Positions 15,527-24,825 of a DNA stretch of 42,061 nt are shown piece by piece. Source of the stretch: a virus; the IMG/VR virus record IMGVR_UViG_3300020442_003958, positions 1-42,061 of that record; one strand, written 5' to 3'. Each line of letters opens with the position of its first letter. The stretch's first letter is position 1. The notes below the pieces were generated by a model. It was not told the origin of the DNA. It made no database searches and saw only the letters and a program-made list of their open reading frames with translations. The position numbers and the translations under genes are program-made.

Positions 15527-15534
15527 ATATTTAT
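15527..15534 (+). promoter_or_regulatory. ATATTTAT element upstream of scaffold/capsid operon
   Basis: Located between the terminator at 15453-15485 and the scaffold gene, 97 nt before its ATG. No equivalent element or terminator lies between scaffold and capsid genes, so this may drive both. Confidence 0.5.
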
Positions 15535-15631
15535 TCTACAAATGCTTCCACATTATTGGAAACACGTCAAAAAAAGGTTTCATCAATTAAAGTTTAAAAA
15601 TAGCTTTAGAATATAGGAAAAAAACAAAATT

Positions 15632-16972
15632 ATGAGTAAATTATTACAAGAAGCAATCGCAGACGCAAAAGCAGTCCGTGAAACAGCATTAGCAAATGCT
15701 CGTCTTGCTTTAGAAGAAGCATTCGCACCTCGTTTGCAAAGTATGCTTACAAAAAAGTTAAGAGAAGATGAAGAATTAGAAGCAGAAGAATCTGAAGAAG
15801 AGTCTGCTGAAGAAGTCGAAGAAGGAAGTTATTCCGAAGACGACGAAGAATCAGTTGAAGACGAATCAGAAGAAGAAGTTTCTGAAGAGCACTCAGAGGA
15901 GTCGGAAGAAGAGTCTGCTGAAGAAGTCGAAGAAGGAAGTTATTCCGAAGACGACGAAGAATCAGTTGAAGACGAAATTGAAGACGAACTTGATGCAGAA
16001 GAAGAAGTAGAAGCAGAAGATTCCGAAGAAGCAGAAGATGCTGAAGAACTAGAATTAGATGATGACACTGAAGACGAAGAATCTGACGACGAAATCAATC
16101 TCGAAAATATCATTAAAGAACTTGAAGCAGAACTTGAAATTAATGAAGAAGAGGATGAAGAAGAAGTTGAAGACTCTGAAGAATCAGAAGAAGAATCAGT
16201 AGAAGAGCAATCCGATTCATCTGAAATTGGTAAAAAGGATAATCATGTTGATGTAGCAGATTGTTCTGATTGTGAATCAGGTGATTCTTCACTTACTGAA
16301 GAAGCAGAAGAATCTGATGAATCTGAAGATATTGATGAAGAAATCGACATTGAGATTGTTGAAGAATCCGATGAAGAAGAATTAGAAGAATCTGAAGAAG
16401 AGTCAATCGAAGAAAGTTCATGTTCAGAAGACGATGAAGAAGAAGATGAAGAAATCAATCTTGAAGAAATTCTCAAGGAACTTGAGGAAGAATCAAACAT
16501 TGAAGAAGAAATCGAGAATACAGATTTGTCTGAATTAAGAACAGAAAACGAAAAACTTCAAAAAGAAAACGATGAATACCGCAAGGTCTACAAATATTTG
16601 CGTGGTAAGTTGAATGAAGTGAATTTGTTAAATGCAAAACTTCTTTACACAAATAAATTGTTTAAAGAGTTCGCACTTGCAGAATCACAAAAATTAAAAG
16701 TAGTAGAAAGTTTTGATCTTACGAAAAACGTTCGTGAAGCAAAACTTGTTTACGCAACTCTTGGTGAATCATTCCGTTCAATCAATGAACAATCTGAAGA
16801 AAAAGTGGAAGAAACTACCATCGAAGCACCTAAAGCAAAGAAGGAAGAAAAGAAGTCACTTTCAGAAGGAATGGCATCAAAAGCAATCAAATCAACTAAA
16901 CCATCCAAGCAGATTTTATCAGAAGGCAATGAACTTGCTAACCGATTCAAAAAACTTGCAGGGATAGTTTAA
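15632..16972 (+). CDS. 22: Prohead core scaffold protein (gp22-like), hyperacidic
   Basis: 446 residues, with AGGA 15 nt before the ATG. The N-terminus (SKLLQEAIADAKAVRETALANARLALEEAF) is helical. Residues 46-300 are almost continuous Glu/Asp/Ser. Residues 305-375 form a coiled coil (ENEKLQKENDEYRKVYKYLR...), and the C-terminal 40 residues (KQILSEGNELANRFKKLAGIV) match the usual end of marine gp22-type scaffolds. In T4 this protein forms the core on which gp23 assembles and is then degraded by gp21. It is much larger than T4 gp22 (269 aa), owing to the acidic region, which has grown by duplication. It lies directly upstream of the capsid gene. Confidence 0.85.
   Translation: MSKLLQEAIADAKAVRETALANARLALEEAFAPRLQSMLTKKLREDEELEAEESEEESAEEVEEGSYSEDDEESVEDESEEEVSEEHSEESEEESAEEVEEGSYSEDDEESVEDEIEDELDAEEEVEAEDSEEAEDAEELELDDDTEDEESDDEINLENIIKELEAELEINEEEDEEEVEDSEESEEESVEEQSDSSEIGKKDNHVDVADCSDCESGDSSLTEEAEESDESEDIDEEIDIEIVEESDEEELEESEEESIEESSCSEDDEEEDEEINLEEILKELEEESNIEEEIENTDLSELRTENEKLQKENDEYRKVYKYLRGKLNEVNLLNAKLLYTNKLFKEFALAESQKLKVVESFDLTKNVREAKLVYATLGESFRSINEQSEEKVEETTIEAPKAKKEEKKSLSEGMASKAIKSTKPSKQILSEGNELANRFKKLAGIV
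15794..15976 (+). repeat. 72-bp direct repeat within the scaffold gene
   Basis: 15794-15865 and 15905-15976 are identical over 72 bp, 111 bp apart start to start, in frame. The unit encodes EESAEEVEEGSYSEDDEES and flanking acidic residues. Identity at silent positions points to a recent duplication or gene conversion. Confidence 0.85.
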
Positions 16973-17021
16973 TTTAAAAACTGTTAAAAAACAACAACTA
17001 AAATTCAAAGGAAAAAATAAA

Positions 17022-18449
17022 ATGAGTGAGATTAGTAAATTATTACAAGACAGTCAGAATCCACAACAAAAACTTATGGCAGAAACCCGTGGGTTAGTTT
17101 CCAAGTGGGAAAAGACTGGTTTATTAGAAGGTATCGGTACAGATACAGAAAAAAGTGGAATGGCAATTCTTCTTGAAAATCAGGCAAAGCAATTGATTGA
17201 TGAAGGTTCACGTACAGGAACACAATCTGGTTCCGAAGAATGGAGTGGAGTTGCACTTCCTCTCGTTCGTCGTGTGTTTGCAGAAATCGCTGCGAAGGAA
17301 TTCGTTTCGGTTCAACCAATGAATCTTCCATCAGGATTGATTTTCTATTTAGACTTCAAATACGGAACAGCACAATCACGTCAAGCAAGTGGTAGTTTGT
17401 TCGGTGGTACTGGAGCAACTAAGTCAACTGACAAAGCAGAAGGTGGTCTTTACGGAGCAGGACGTCATGGTTACTCTCTTAACGATCAAAAAGTTGCTAT
17501 CACAACAGGACAAGAAGTAGGAGTTGACGTTGCAACTGACGCAGACCTCGATGGAGTTCGTGCATTCAAAGTTGTAGATGCTAATGGTGCAGAAACTTCT
17601 CTTGACGCAGACAACAAAGCAGCTGCTGACGGAACACTTCACTATCATGTTGCAACAACAGACATCACACGTGGTGACTTTGAAGCAGCTGACGATGCAA
17701 CCGAAGGTGCAGTAACAGGATCACAAGATGCTGGTATTCCTGAAGTTAACTTGGAACTTAAAAGTGAACCAATCGTTGCAAAAACACGTAAGTTAAAAGC
17801 AGTTTGGACACCTGAGTTGGCACAAGACCTTAATGCTTATCATAGTATTGACGCAGAAGCAGAATTAACATCACTTCTTTCCGAGTATGTTTCAATGGAA
17901 ATTGACTTGGAAATTCTTGATATGCTTCTTGTTAATGCAGGTACAGTTGACGCAACTGCGTTTAACGCAACTGCTGGTTTAACAGGTGGTGAAACTCAAG
18001 GAACATTGTTCCAAAAACTCGGAACAAAGATTCAATCAATGAGTAACAAAATTCATCAATTGACTCTTCGTGGTGGTGCAAACTTCCTCGTATGTTCTCC
18101 ACAAGTTGCTACAATCCTTGAAAGTATTCCAGGTTATGCGGCTGACACAGACGGAAATCAGTCTCAGTTCGCAATGGGTGTTACTAAGGTTGGTGCATTA
18201 AACAATCGTTTCCAAGTTTACAAGAACCCATACATGACAAGTGGTGACGTTCTCGTAGGTTTCAGAGGTGCTAACTTCTTAGAAACAGGTGCGGTTTATG
18301 CTCCATACATTCCATTAATTCAAACTCCATTGGTATACGATCCAGTGAACTTCACACCACGTCGTGGAGTCATGACTCGTTATGCTAAGAAAATGGTTCG
18401 TCCTGAATTCTATGGTAAACTTTCTGTTGAAAATGCAGATAAGGTTTAA
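17022..18449 (+). CDS. 23: Major capsid protein (gp23-like)
   Basis: 475 residues, with AAGGA 9-13 nt before the ATG. The HK97-fold T4-type signature is clear: EEWSGVALPLVRRVFAEIAAKEFVSVQPM near 75-105, LPSGLIFYLDFKYG, then ELAQDLNAYHSIDAEAEL and the C-terminal DPVNFTPRRGVMTRYAKKMVRPEFYGKL. A likely gp21 cleavage follows E61 in LIDE, near the T4 site (E65), which would remove the N-terminal delta domain. Residues 155-245 are a variable, Ala/Asp/Thr-rich stretch corresponding to the surface insertion region. A C(UUCG)G-capped terminator follows immediately. Codon use is visibly more GC-rich (CTT, CGT, GGT) than in the minor genes, consistent with high expression. Confidence 0.96.
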   Translation: MSEISKLLQDSQNPQQKLMAETRGLVSKWEKTGLLEGIGTDTEKSGMAILLENQAKQLIDEGSRTGTQSGSEEWSGVALPLVRRVFAEIAAKEFVSVQPMNLPSGLIFYLDFKYGTAQSRQASGSLFGGTGATKSTDKAEGGLYGAGRHGYSLNDQKVAITTGQEVGVDVATDADLDGVRAFKVVDANGAETSLDADNKAAADGTLHYHVATTDITRGDFEAADDATEGAVTGSQDAGIPEVNLELKSEPIVAKTRKLKAVWTPELAQDLNAYHSIDAEAELTSLLSEYVSMEIDLEILDMLLVNAGTVDATAFNATAGLTGGETQGTLFQKLGTKIQSMSNKIHQLTLRGGANFLVCSPQVATILESIPGYAADTDGNQSQFAMGVTKVGALNNRFQVYKNPYMTSGDVLVGFRGANFLETGAVYAPYIPLIQTPLVYDPVNFTPRRGVMTRYAKKMVRPEFYGKLSVENADKV

Positions 18450-18474
18450 TCTTAGAGCAAACGTTCAAAAATTT

Positions 18475-18508
18475 AAAGAGAGGTTCTTCGGGACCTCTCT
18501 TTTTTTTA
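18475..18508 (+). terminator. Intrinsic terminator with C(UUCG)G loop after the capsid gene
   Basis: The stem AAAGAGAGGT (18475-18484) pairs with ACCTCTCTTT (18493-18502). It is extended by T-G and C-G pairs closing a TTCG tetraloop (18487-18490) and is followed by a T tract. Confidence 0.92.
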
Positions 18509-18542
18509 TTTTGATTTAAAATACTTAATATATTTCTTTAAC

Positions 18543-18550
18543 ATATTTAT
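18543..18550 (+). promoter_or_regulatory. ATATTTAT element 4 nt before the neck gene start
   Basis: ATATTTAT, four bases, ATG at 18555. No Shine-Dalgarno. It follows the capsid terminator closely. Confidence 0.55.
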
Positions 18551-18554
18551 ATTC

Positions 18555-19946
18555 ATGGAAGACAATGAAGAATACGAAGAAGAAACTCAAAGTCCCAATG
18601 ACAAGATGCATGAACTTGAAAGAGTTCGTTGGGATGGTAAAACATCATCACCAATAGGAAAAACACCTTTTGGTTTTTTTGACGGTGATGCTGAGTTCGT
18701 TTCATTTGCACCAAAGGCTGCTTCTTGGGCTGCTACTCGTTTAGGATATCCTATTGTAGATGTGGAGATGATAGATGTTCAATTTTATGCGTGTTACGAA
18801 GAAGCAGTAACAGAGTATAGTGCTCAAATAAATCAATTTTCAATCAAACAAAATTTATATAGTTTACGTGGTACATCCACAAGTGTAAATTTAACCACAT
18901 CAGTTTTACAAACTCAACCATTACCATTTTATTTGAAATTGTCAGAAGCATATGGAGCAGAGGTGGGAACTGGAGGTAATGTTGATTGGAGACGTGCATC
19001 ACTTGAGGTTAAAAATGGAGTTCAAACCTACGATTTGCAAGGACTATTTAATTATTATTATGAAGACCCACGTACAGGTGAAAAGAAATTAGAGAAAATA
19101 GAGGTAAAACGTGTATTTCATGAACCACCACCTAGTATAAATAAAATATACGATCCAATGTCAAACTCAGGTATGTCTGCTTCAAATATGTTGAGTGAGT
19201 TTGGTTGGAGTGGTATGTCTCCACGTGGAACTCAATTTTTATTAAGACCAATTAATGAAGATTTACTAAGACTTCAAGCAATAGAATTTAATGAACAAGT
19301 AAGAAGAAGTGCGTATAGTTTTGAATTAATAAACAATAAACTTACAATTTTTCCTGTTCCAACCAAAGATTATACATTATACTTTGATTATGTTTTCAAA
19401 CGTGAACGAGACATAGCAGCCGTTCAAGGTTATGTTGACGCAGACGAATTTAATGTAATGCCTAAAAATCAAACTGAGGTTATTGAGGAAACAACAGAGC
19501 AAGTTGTTGTTGATAATACTCAAACAGGAATAAATGATGGAACTCCCAAGTCGTATACAAAGTCGGAAATATCGGACGATGTATCGTTTACTTCATCCGA
19601 TTCAATCACAGATGTAAGTAATGCTCCTTATCAATTTCATAGTTTTTCTACAATAAACGATGTTGGAAAACGATGGATCATGAAGTATTACTTGGCATTG
19701 TGTAAAGAATTGTTAGGTTCGGTTAGATCAAAATATCAAAGTTTACCGATACCTGGTGGGGAGACTTCATTAGACGGAGATGCATTAAGATCAGAGGCAT
19801 CGGCAGAAAAAGAGCAATTGATTACAGAATTGCGTGAGGATTTAGAGGTAACAAGTCGTAGTACAACAAGTGAATCTTTAAATCAAATATCAGATAACTT
19901 ACAAGAAAACTTAAGAAAAGTTCCAAACTTTTTATATATAGGATAA
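18555..19946 (+). CDS. 13: Neck / head-completion protein (gp13-like)
   Basis: 463 residues, longer than T4 gp13 (309). The N-terminal region SWAATRLGYPIVDVEMIDVQ followed by an EEAVTEYS helix, and the C-terminal MKYYLALCKELLGSVRSKY...LPIPGGETSLDG, match the pattern of gp13-type neck proteins, where the chain binds the portal and ends with 'PGG-x-T-x-x-G'. An inserted acidic linker near 295-345 accounts for part of the extra length. In T4, gp13 and gp14 seal the filled head and receive the tail. The next gene begins 3 nt after its stop and looks like gp14. Confidence 0.7.
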   Translation: MEDNEEYEEETQSPNDKMHELERVRWDGKTSSPIGKTPFGFFDGDAEFVSFAPKAASWAATRLGYPIVDVEMIDVQFYACYEEAVTEYSAQINQFSIKQNLYSLRGTSTSVNLTTSVLQTQPLPFYLKLSEAYGAEVGTGGNVDWRRASLEVKNGVQTYDLQGLFNYYYEDPRTGEKKLEKIEVKRVFHEPPPSINKIYDPMSNSGMSASNMLSEFGWSGMSPRGTQFLLRPINEDLLRLQAIEFNEQVRRSAYSFELINNKLTIFPVPTKDYTLYFDYVFKRERDIAAVQGYVDADEFNVMPKNQTEVIEETTEQVVVDNTQTGINDGTPKSYTKSEISDDVSFTSSDSITDVSNAPYQFHSFSTINDVGKRWIMKYYLALCKELLGSVRSKYQSLPIPGGETSLDGDALRSEASAEKEQLITELREDLEVTSRSTTSESLNQISDNLQENLRKVPNFLYIG

Positions 19947-19949
19947 AAA

Positions 19950-20417
19950 ATGTCAAGATCACGTGGTAGATATTTCTCAAGAAGAGATGTTCGTTTTATG
20001 AATAGTCTTTCTGGAGAACTTATGCTTGATATAGTTGAGCAAATAATTATTTTATTTAAAATAGATTCATCTCAAACACACGAAAATGTTTATGGTGAGA
20101 GTATAGATAAATTTTATCATCCTGGAATTGAAACTTCGTGTTTAGTTGAAACTAATCCTGAAACAACAAGTTACGAGGGATTTGGTCCTGATGTCAAAAA
20201 AGGAGTTATATTTAGATTTCACCAAAAGTTATGTGAACTTAAAGAATTTTATCCTGAAAACGGAGATATAATTTTTTGGGAAAATGCATATTTTGAAATA
20301 AGTGCAATAGTGGAAAATCAGTTTTTAGGTGGTCAACCTGAAAAGAACTTTAGTTTATTGTGCAATGGTCACTTAACTAGATTAAGCAAACTAAACATTT
20401 CTGAAAGGAATTTGTAA
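19950..20417 (+). CDS. 14: Neck protein (gp14-like)
   Basis: 155 residues, with AGGA before the ATG. It has a short basic N-terminus, then NVYGESIDKFYHPGIETSCLVE, GVIFRFHQKLCELKEFYPENGDIIFWENAYFEI and ENQFLGGQPEKNFSL. That 'F.r..L...g.yP..GDii.w....yei..v.enql.gG' pattern is typical of gp14-like neck and head-tail connector proteins. It is shorter than T4 gp14 (256 aa), as in other marine members. Its position between the gp13-like and gp15-like genes supports the call; the gene abuts the following start exactly. Confidence 0.65.
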   Translation: MSRSRGRYFSRRDVRFMNSLSGELMLDIVEQIIILFKIDSSQTHENVYGESIDKFYHPGIETSCLVETNPETTSYEGFGPDVKKGVIFRFHQKLCELKEFYPENGDIIFWENAYFEISAIVENQFLGGQPEKNFSLLCNGHLTRLSKLNISERNL

Positions 20418-21653
20418 ATGGGAAATTTAGACTCAGTCAATAATCCGTTTATTACTTTAAGAAATTTATCTACAAGTGGTGATGAGTTCACAAGTGCTTT
20501 GGGAAAATTACCTCCAAACTTGGACAATACTCAGAAAATGTCAAATATCAAAAAATCAAAGTCTTCTGATTATAGTGAGAATCGTGCTGAAAAACTTAGA
20601 ATGGATAATATTTCTATTAATGATTACTCAATTACCTTACTTGATATTGATAATATATTATACGATTATTTTGTAAAAGTAATAAAACCAGAAGTAGTAG
20701 ACACAGGTGGTTCACTTGTAAGTGTACCAGTTCGTCATGCTTCCCCCGAACGTTGGAGTGCAATTCAAAATGATGGTTTTTTTCGTGACAGTAAAGGACA
20801 GGCACAACGTCCTATGATTATTTTTATACGTACAAGTGTAACAAAAGATGATAACTTTTCCCCAATTAATAATCAACTTAGTGTTCCATTTGTAAAAAAA
20901 TTTGATTCAAAAAATATGTACGATAGATTTAGTTTATTAACTGATGTAAATAAAGTATATCAAGTTCATAATGTAACATTTCCTGACCGAGTTGATCTTA
21001 CTTACGATTTTACGATGTCAACTGAATATGTAGAGCAAATGAATACACTTGTTGAGAAAATCACATTTGCAAGTGACGATTATTGGGGTGATCCTTCTGG
21101 ATTTAAATTTAGAACTAAGATTGATAGTTTTTCTAATTCAGTTGAGTCTTCCGAAGGAGAAGATAGAAATGTTACTACTACATTTAGTGCAACTGTAAAT
21201 GCTTTTTTGTTACCTGAGGTATTTGATAATAAAACAACATCTAAACTTTCACTAACACCACGTAAAATTGTATGGGGAGTTGAATATGATCAAAATAGTC
21301 AAAGTTTCAGAAATGAACACACAAATAATAGTTTAAATAAAGGAAATAAAAATATTACACTAGATCGTAAAAATCAAAATGTTTTTATAAACAATATTAA
21401 AAATAGTTACGAGTTACGATTATTAATGGATGAAGAATTTTATACCATTGAAACCGAAGAAATGCAATTTTATATTACGACAAAATTAGATGAAAACGAA
21501 AATGATTTTTTTGTATGGGATTATATGGGAAATAATATCGAGTTAAGACCCGGTGAAATATATGAACAAAAAATAAATAATGAATATACACTTAATATAG
21601 AAGTACACGAATCATCTGTACAAATAATAAAATTAAATTTAGTAGGTGTTTAA
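20418..21653 (+). CDS. 15: Tail terminator / sheath stabiliser (gp15/gp3-like)
   Basis: 411 residues; AAGGA lies 8-12 nt before the ATG, which directly follows the previous stop. Residues 90-275 show the gp15-family layout: NILYDYFVKVI, a VPVRHASPERW strand-turn (T4: 'VP..y...er'), RPMIIFIRTSV, YQVHNVTFPDRVDLTYDFTM, then VEQMNTLVEKI and FSATVNAFLLPE. These proteins cap the tube and sheath and join tail to neck. The last 130 residues are a beta-rich extra domain of unknown role. T4 gp15 is 272 aa. Gene order gp13-gp14-gp15 as in T4 strengthens the assignment. Confidence 0.62.
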   Translation: MGNLDSVNNPFITLRNLSTSGDEFTSALGKLPPNLDNTQKMSNIKKSKSSDYSENRAEKLRMDNISINDYSITLLDIDNILYDYFVKVIKPEVVDTGGSLVSVPVRHASPERWSAIQNDGFFRDSKGQAQRPMIIFIRTSVTKDDNFSPINNQLSVPFVKKFDSKNMYDRFSLLTDVNKVYQVHNVTFPDRVDLTYDFTMSTEYVEQMNTLVEKITFASDDYWGDPSGFKFRTKIDSFSNSVESSEGEDRNVTTTFSATVNAFLLPEVFDNKTTSKLSLTPRKIVWGVEYDQNSQSFRNEHTNNSLNKGNKNITLDRKNQNVFINNIKNSYELRLLMDEEFYTIETEEMQFYITTKLDENENDFFVWDYMGNNIELRPGEIYEQKINNEYTLNIEVHESSVQIIKLNLVGV

Positions 21654-21664
21654 ATAAATTATAC

Positions 21665-21693
21665 TTGATTTTATTTTAATTATTACATATCAT
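21665..21693 (+). promoter_or_regulatory. Sigma-70-type promoter with start at the ATG
   Basis: TTGATT (21665-21670), a 17-nt spacer, TATCAT (21688-21693). The expected +1 is at about 21700, exactly the A of the next start codon, implying a leaderless message. Confidence 0.5.
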
Positions 21694-21699
21694 AGATTA

Positions 21700-21972
21700 A
21701 TGGAAAATAAAATAGAATTAAGTAAAGATGAAATATCCGAAATTACAAGGTTGAATTCTGATTACCAACAAATCGTATTATCTTTGGGTGAACTTGAAAT
21801 TGAAAAAAAGCAACTTACGGACAAATTATCAAATATTGAAAATTTAGCAAGTGATGCACATACCGAGTTTAAAGACATAACTAAACGTGAAGTTTTATTT
21901 AAAGAACGTTTATTTGAAAAATACGGTGACGGTGAAATAGACGTACAATTTGGGGTATATATTAAAAAATAA
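21700..21972 (+). CDS. Small coiled-coil protein, 90 aa
   Basis: Residues 8-70 have continuous heptad-like spacing of Leu/Ile with Glu/Lys (IVLSLGELEIEKKQLTDKL), ending in a compact EKYGDGEIDVQFG tail. Short proteins of this kind, a coiled coil plus a 'KYG.G.id...G' end, recur next to tail genes in marine T4-like phages as far as I recall; none has a known function. No Shine-Dalgarno; the sigma-70-like promoter is placed for leaderless initiation. Confidence 0.65.
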   Translation: MENKIELSKDEISEITRLNSDYQQIVLSLGELEIEKKQLTDKLSNIENLASDAHTEFKDITKREVLFKERLFEKYGDGEIDVQFGVYIKK

Positions 21973-22015
21973 TTACTATTTGTCTATAAATATTAAACTT
22001 TGAAATTTTTTATGA

Positions 22016-22023
22016 ATATTTAT
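22016..22023 (+). promoter_or_regulatory. ATATTTAT element upstream of the sheath gene
   Basis: 61 nt before the sheath ATG at 22085. This gene also has a good Shine-Dalgarno (AGGAG), so the message would carry a normal leader. Confidence 0.45.
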
Positions 22024-22084
22024 TCTAAAAAAGGTCAAACTTTAAATATACAATACATAACAACCCAAACAGGAGAATCCAGAA

Positions 22085-24751
22085 ATGGCAGAACGAACAA
22101 TTAGTCCAGCAGTTTTCACGAATGAAATCGATTCATCACTTCTTTCACAAGGAGTTTCAAATATAGGTGGAGCAGTTGTCGGTCCTTTTAACAGAGGTCC
22201 TGCATATGCACCAACCATCGTAACTTCAGCCGCAGAGTTAGAAGATTTATTTGGTACAGCAGATGGTGATTATTATCAACCATTTACAGCAAGTGAATAT
22301 TTACAACAACAAGGTGTAGTAACAATAGTACGAGTCGGATCACTTGGTGGATATGAGCAAAAAGATGCACTTATTATTAAAGCAACCGTAGAGTCAGTTG
22401 ATGACGAAAAGTATGAAGCATACTACGGATTAGAAAGTGGAAGTTGTCCAGTTGAAGTCGGTGACGATAGTGTTATCGGTGTCTTGGCAAATTCTTTGAT
22501 TGTATCTCCTGGTGGAGAGTCAATTGTTGATCTTAGTGGATTTCGTGGTTCTGAAATTGATCCTTTAACAGACGTTATGTTTTATTCCGAAACAGAAGAT
22601 GCAGACGGAAACTCAGTAGTAAGTTCAAATCTTCGCTCATCTCTTAAGTTAAGAACAACCGATGAAGACGGAGTTGTTCAAAACGTTGGAGATAAAGAAG
22701 ACGAAAACGGAAATGAAATTCCTAGTGATTATGCGTTCTCGTTAGATCCACGTGATCCTGATAGTTTGAATAACATTTTTGGACGTGCGGCTAAAAAGAA
22801 TGTAGAACCTGCATACTTTCATGCTTACTTTGAAAATGAGCAAGAAAGATTATACTCAAATGTATTTGCTGGTGTAACATATCGTTTAAGTTGCGACGTT
22901 GAAACTGCAATAGGAGCAGGCGAAACAATGCAATTCCAAAACACAATTCTTAACGCAGAAGGTGAAGAAGAAGTTGATTTGTCAACATTCGGTGAAGGAG
23001 GAGAGTTTGCTTGTCGTCCAGCAGTAACCCCATTTATTCAGTCCCAAGAAATCAGTGGACGTAGATACGACTTGTTTAGAGTTTATACTCGTAACATGGG
23101 AACAAGTGCAAATCGTGAAATCAAAATTGGTATATACAATATCAGAACTCCCGGTAGTATTTCTGGTTCTGATTATGGTACATTTAGTTTGGTTGTTCGT
23201 GGATTTCTTGATAACGACAAAACTCAAAATGTAATCGAGAATTATGATGCACTTACACTTGATCCAAATAGTCCTAATTTTGTAGCACGTGTAATTGGTG
23301 ATCGTTTCACAACAATTGATTCACGTGGTAAAGTAACAGAACACGGTGATTATGGAAACTCAAGTCGTTGGATTCGCATTGAAATGAATCCTGAAATGGT
23401 TGCACCTGCAAACGCAATGCCTTATGGTCATGGTTCATATATGTCACCTGTAGGTGGTCTTGAAGTTCCACAACCTCTTTTTAGTCATGTTTCTCAATAC
23501 GAAAGAAATCCTGGACGTTACTTCAACGGTGCAGTTTTCACAGAAGATACACCAGATGGTATTTTAGATATGCCACGTTCTCAAAAAGACACCCTTGAAC
23601 TTTTTGCTCCAATTCCTAATGATGCCGGAGAAGCAGGACTTGGATATTACATGGATCAACCTGGATCATATAAAGAAGAAGTCGACGGAGTAACTGAAGA
23701 ATTTGCAGTTAGTGCTATTGACACAAGTCCATCGGTTGCAGATGAAATTGAAACAAGTAAATTAAGAAGATTCTTGGTTGGTTTCCAACAAGGATTTGAT
23801 GGTCACGCACCAGGACATCCAATTAATACAGGAAAAGATATTACTCCTACGAATGTACAAGGTCTTGATTGTGCTGGAAGATTCTCATCCGGAACACAAG
23901 GATATATTCGTGCGTTTCAAGCATTGAGTAACCAAGACGAGTTTGATATTAACTTGCTTGTAACTCCTGGATTGAGTCTTGATCTTCATAGAACTGTAAT
24001 CAATCGTGGTGTTGATCTATGTGAAACACGTGAAGATTGTTTTTACATTCTTGATTGTGTAAGTGCTCATAATCAACCAGGTCGTGTAGATGATGCAGTT
24101 TCTCAAGCATCTACACTTGATTCAAACTATGCAGCCACATACTATCCTTGGGTTAAAATTATTGATCCGGCAACTAACCGTATCGTTCCTTATCCTCCAA
24201 GTTCATTAATGATGGCAGTATATGCTTCTAATGACCAACGTTCTGCTGAGTGGTTTGCTCCTGCCGGACTTAATCGTGGTGGAATCGAGTCAGCAGTATC
24301 TGTTATGGATCGTTTGAACTTTGCTGAAAGAGATACTCTTTATGAAGGTAAAGTTAATCCAATCGCTGCGTTTCCTGGTCAAGGTATAGTTGCTTTCGGT
24401 CAGAAAACATTGCAAAGAAATGCAAGTGCTTTAGACAGAATTAATGTAAGACGTCTTCTTATCAATCTTAAGAAGTTCATTGCAAGTTCTGCACGATTCT
24501 TAATTTTCGAGCAAAATGTAACTGCAACTCGTAATCGTTTCTTGGGTATCGTTAATCCTTATCTTGAAAATGTACAACAAAGACTTGGATTATATGCTTT
24601 CCGTGTAATCATGGACGATAGTAATAATACTGCTGACATGATTGACAGAAACATTATGTACGGACAGATTTTCATCCAACCTGCACGTTCAGTTGAGTAT
24701 ATCGTACTTGACTTCAACGTTCAGTCAACTGGAGCATCATTTGGTGCATAA
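22085..24751 (+). CDS. 18: Tail sheath protein (gp18-like)
   Basis: 888 residues, with AGGAG 11-15 nt before the ATG. The N-terminus (ISPAVFTNEID, then VGPFNRGPAY and EYLQQQGVVTIVRVG) is typical of contractile sheaths. The C-terminal core is also clear: PGLS...ETREDCFYILDC, YYPWVKI, APAGLNRGGIE, NPIAAFPGQGIVAFGQKTL, NVRRLLINLKKFI, and DMIDRNIMYGQIFIQPARSVEYIVLDF. It is about 230 residues longer than T4 gp18. The extra length lies in residues 110-430, which hold surface-exposed protease-like-barrel or Ig-like insert domains in this family. A strong terminator follows. Codon use is enriched in fast codons, as for capsid and tube. Confidence 0.95.
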   Translation: MAERTISPAVFTNEIDSSLLSQGVSNIGGAVVGPFNRGPAYAPTIVTSAAELEDLFGTADGDYYQPFTASEYLQQQGVVTIVRVGSLGGYEQKDALIIKATVESVDDEKYEAYYGLESGSCPVEVGDDSVIGVLANSLIVSPGGESIVDLSGFRGSEIDPLTDVMFYSETEDADGNSVVSSNLRSSLKLRTTDEDGVVQNVGDKEDENGNEIPSDYAFSLDPRDPDSLNNIFGRAAKKNVEPAYFHAYFENEQERLYSNVFAGVTYRLSCDVETAIGAGETMQFQNTILNAEGEEEVDLSTFGEGGEFACRPAVTPFIQSQEISGRRYDLFRVYTRNMGTSANREIKIGIYNIRTPGSISGSDYGTFSLVVRGFLDNDKTQNVIENYDALTLDPNSPNFVARVIGDRFTTIDSRGKVTEHGDYGNSSRWIRIEMNPEMVAPANAMPYGHGSYMSPVGGLEVPQPLFSHVSQYERNPGRYFNGAVFTEDTPDGILDMPRSQKDTLELFAPIPNDAGEAGLGYYMDQPGSYKEEVDGVTEEFAVSAIDTSPSVADEIETSKLRRFLVGFQQGFDGHAPGHPINTGKDITPTNVQGLDCAGRFSSGTQGYIRAFQALSNQDEFDINLLVTPGLSLDLHRTVINRGVDLCETREDCFYILDCVSAHNQPGRVDDAVSQASTLDSNYAATYYPWVKIIDPATNRIVPYPPSSLMMAVYASNDQRSAEWFAPAGLNRGGIESAVSVMDRLNFAERDTLYEGKVNPIAAFPGQGIVAFGQKTLQRNASALDRINVRRLLINLKKFIASSARFLIFEQNVTATRNRFLGIVNPYLENVQQRLGLYAFRVIMDDSNNTADMIDRNIMYGQIFIQPARSVEYIVLDFNVQSTGASFGA

Positions 24752-24769
24752 TTTGTAATTGTAAACAAA

Positions 24770-24807
24770 AAAAAAGAAAAGACCCTCCATTCGGAGGGTC
24801 TTTTTTT
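24770..24807 (+). terminator. Strong intrinsic terminator after the sheath gene
   Basis: GC-rich stem GACCCTCC (24781-24788) with GGAGGGTC (24793-24800), extended by A/T pairs on both sides, loop ATTC, then a T tract. Confidence 0.93.
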
Positions 24808-24817
24808 GTAAACATAT

Positions 24818-24825
24818 ATATTTAT
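24818..24825 (+). promoter_or_regulatory. ATATTTAT element 4 nt before a start codon
   Basis: ATATTTAT, four bases (AGCC), ATG at 24830. The sheath terminator occupies the place where a -35 box would be, so a sigma-70 promoter is unlikely here; a T4-late-type single-box promoter fits better. Confidence 0.55.

Noticed and set aside
15408-15590. 60-residue Phe/Tyr/Lys-rich ORF after the modular core protein
   Set aside because: It runs through a strong terminator hairpin and T tracts; its composition simply reflects poly-A/T sequence.
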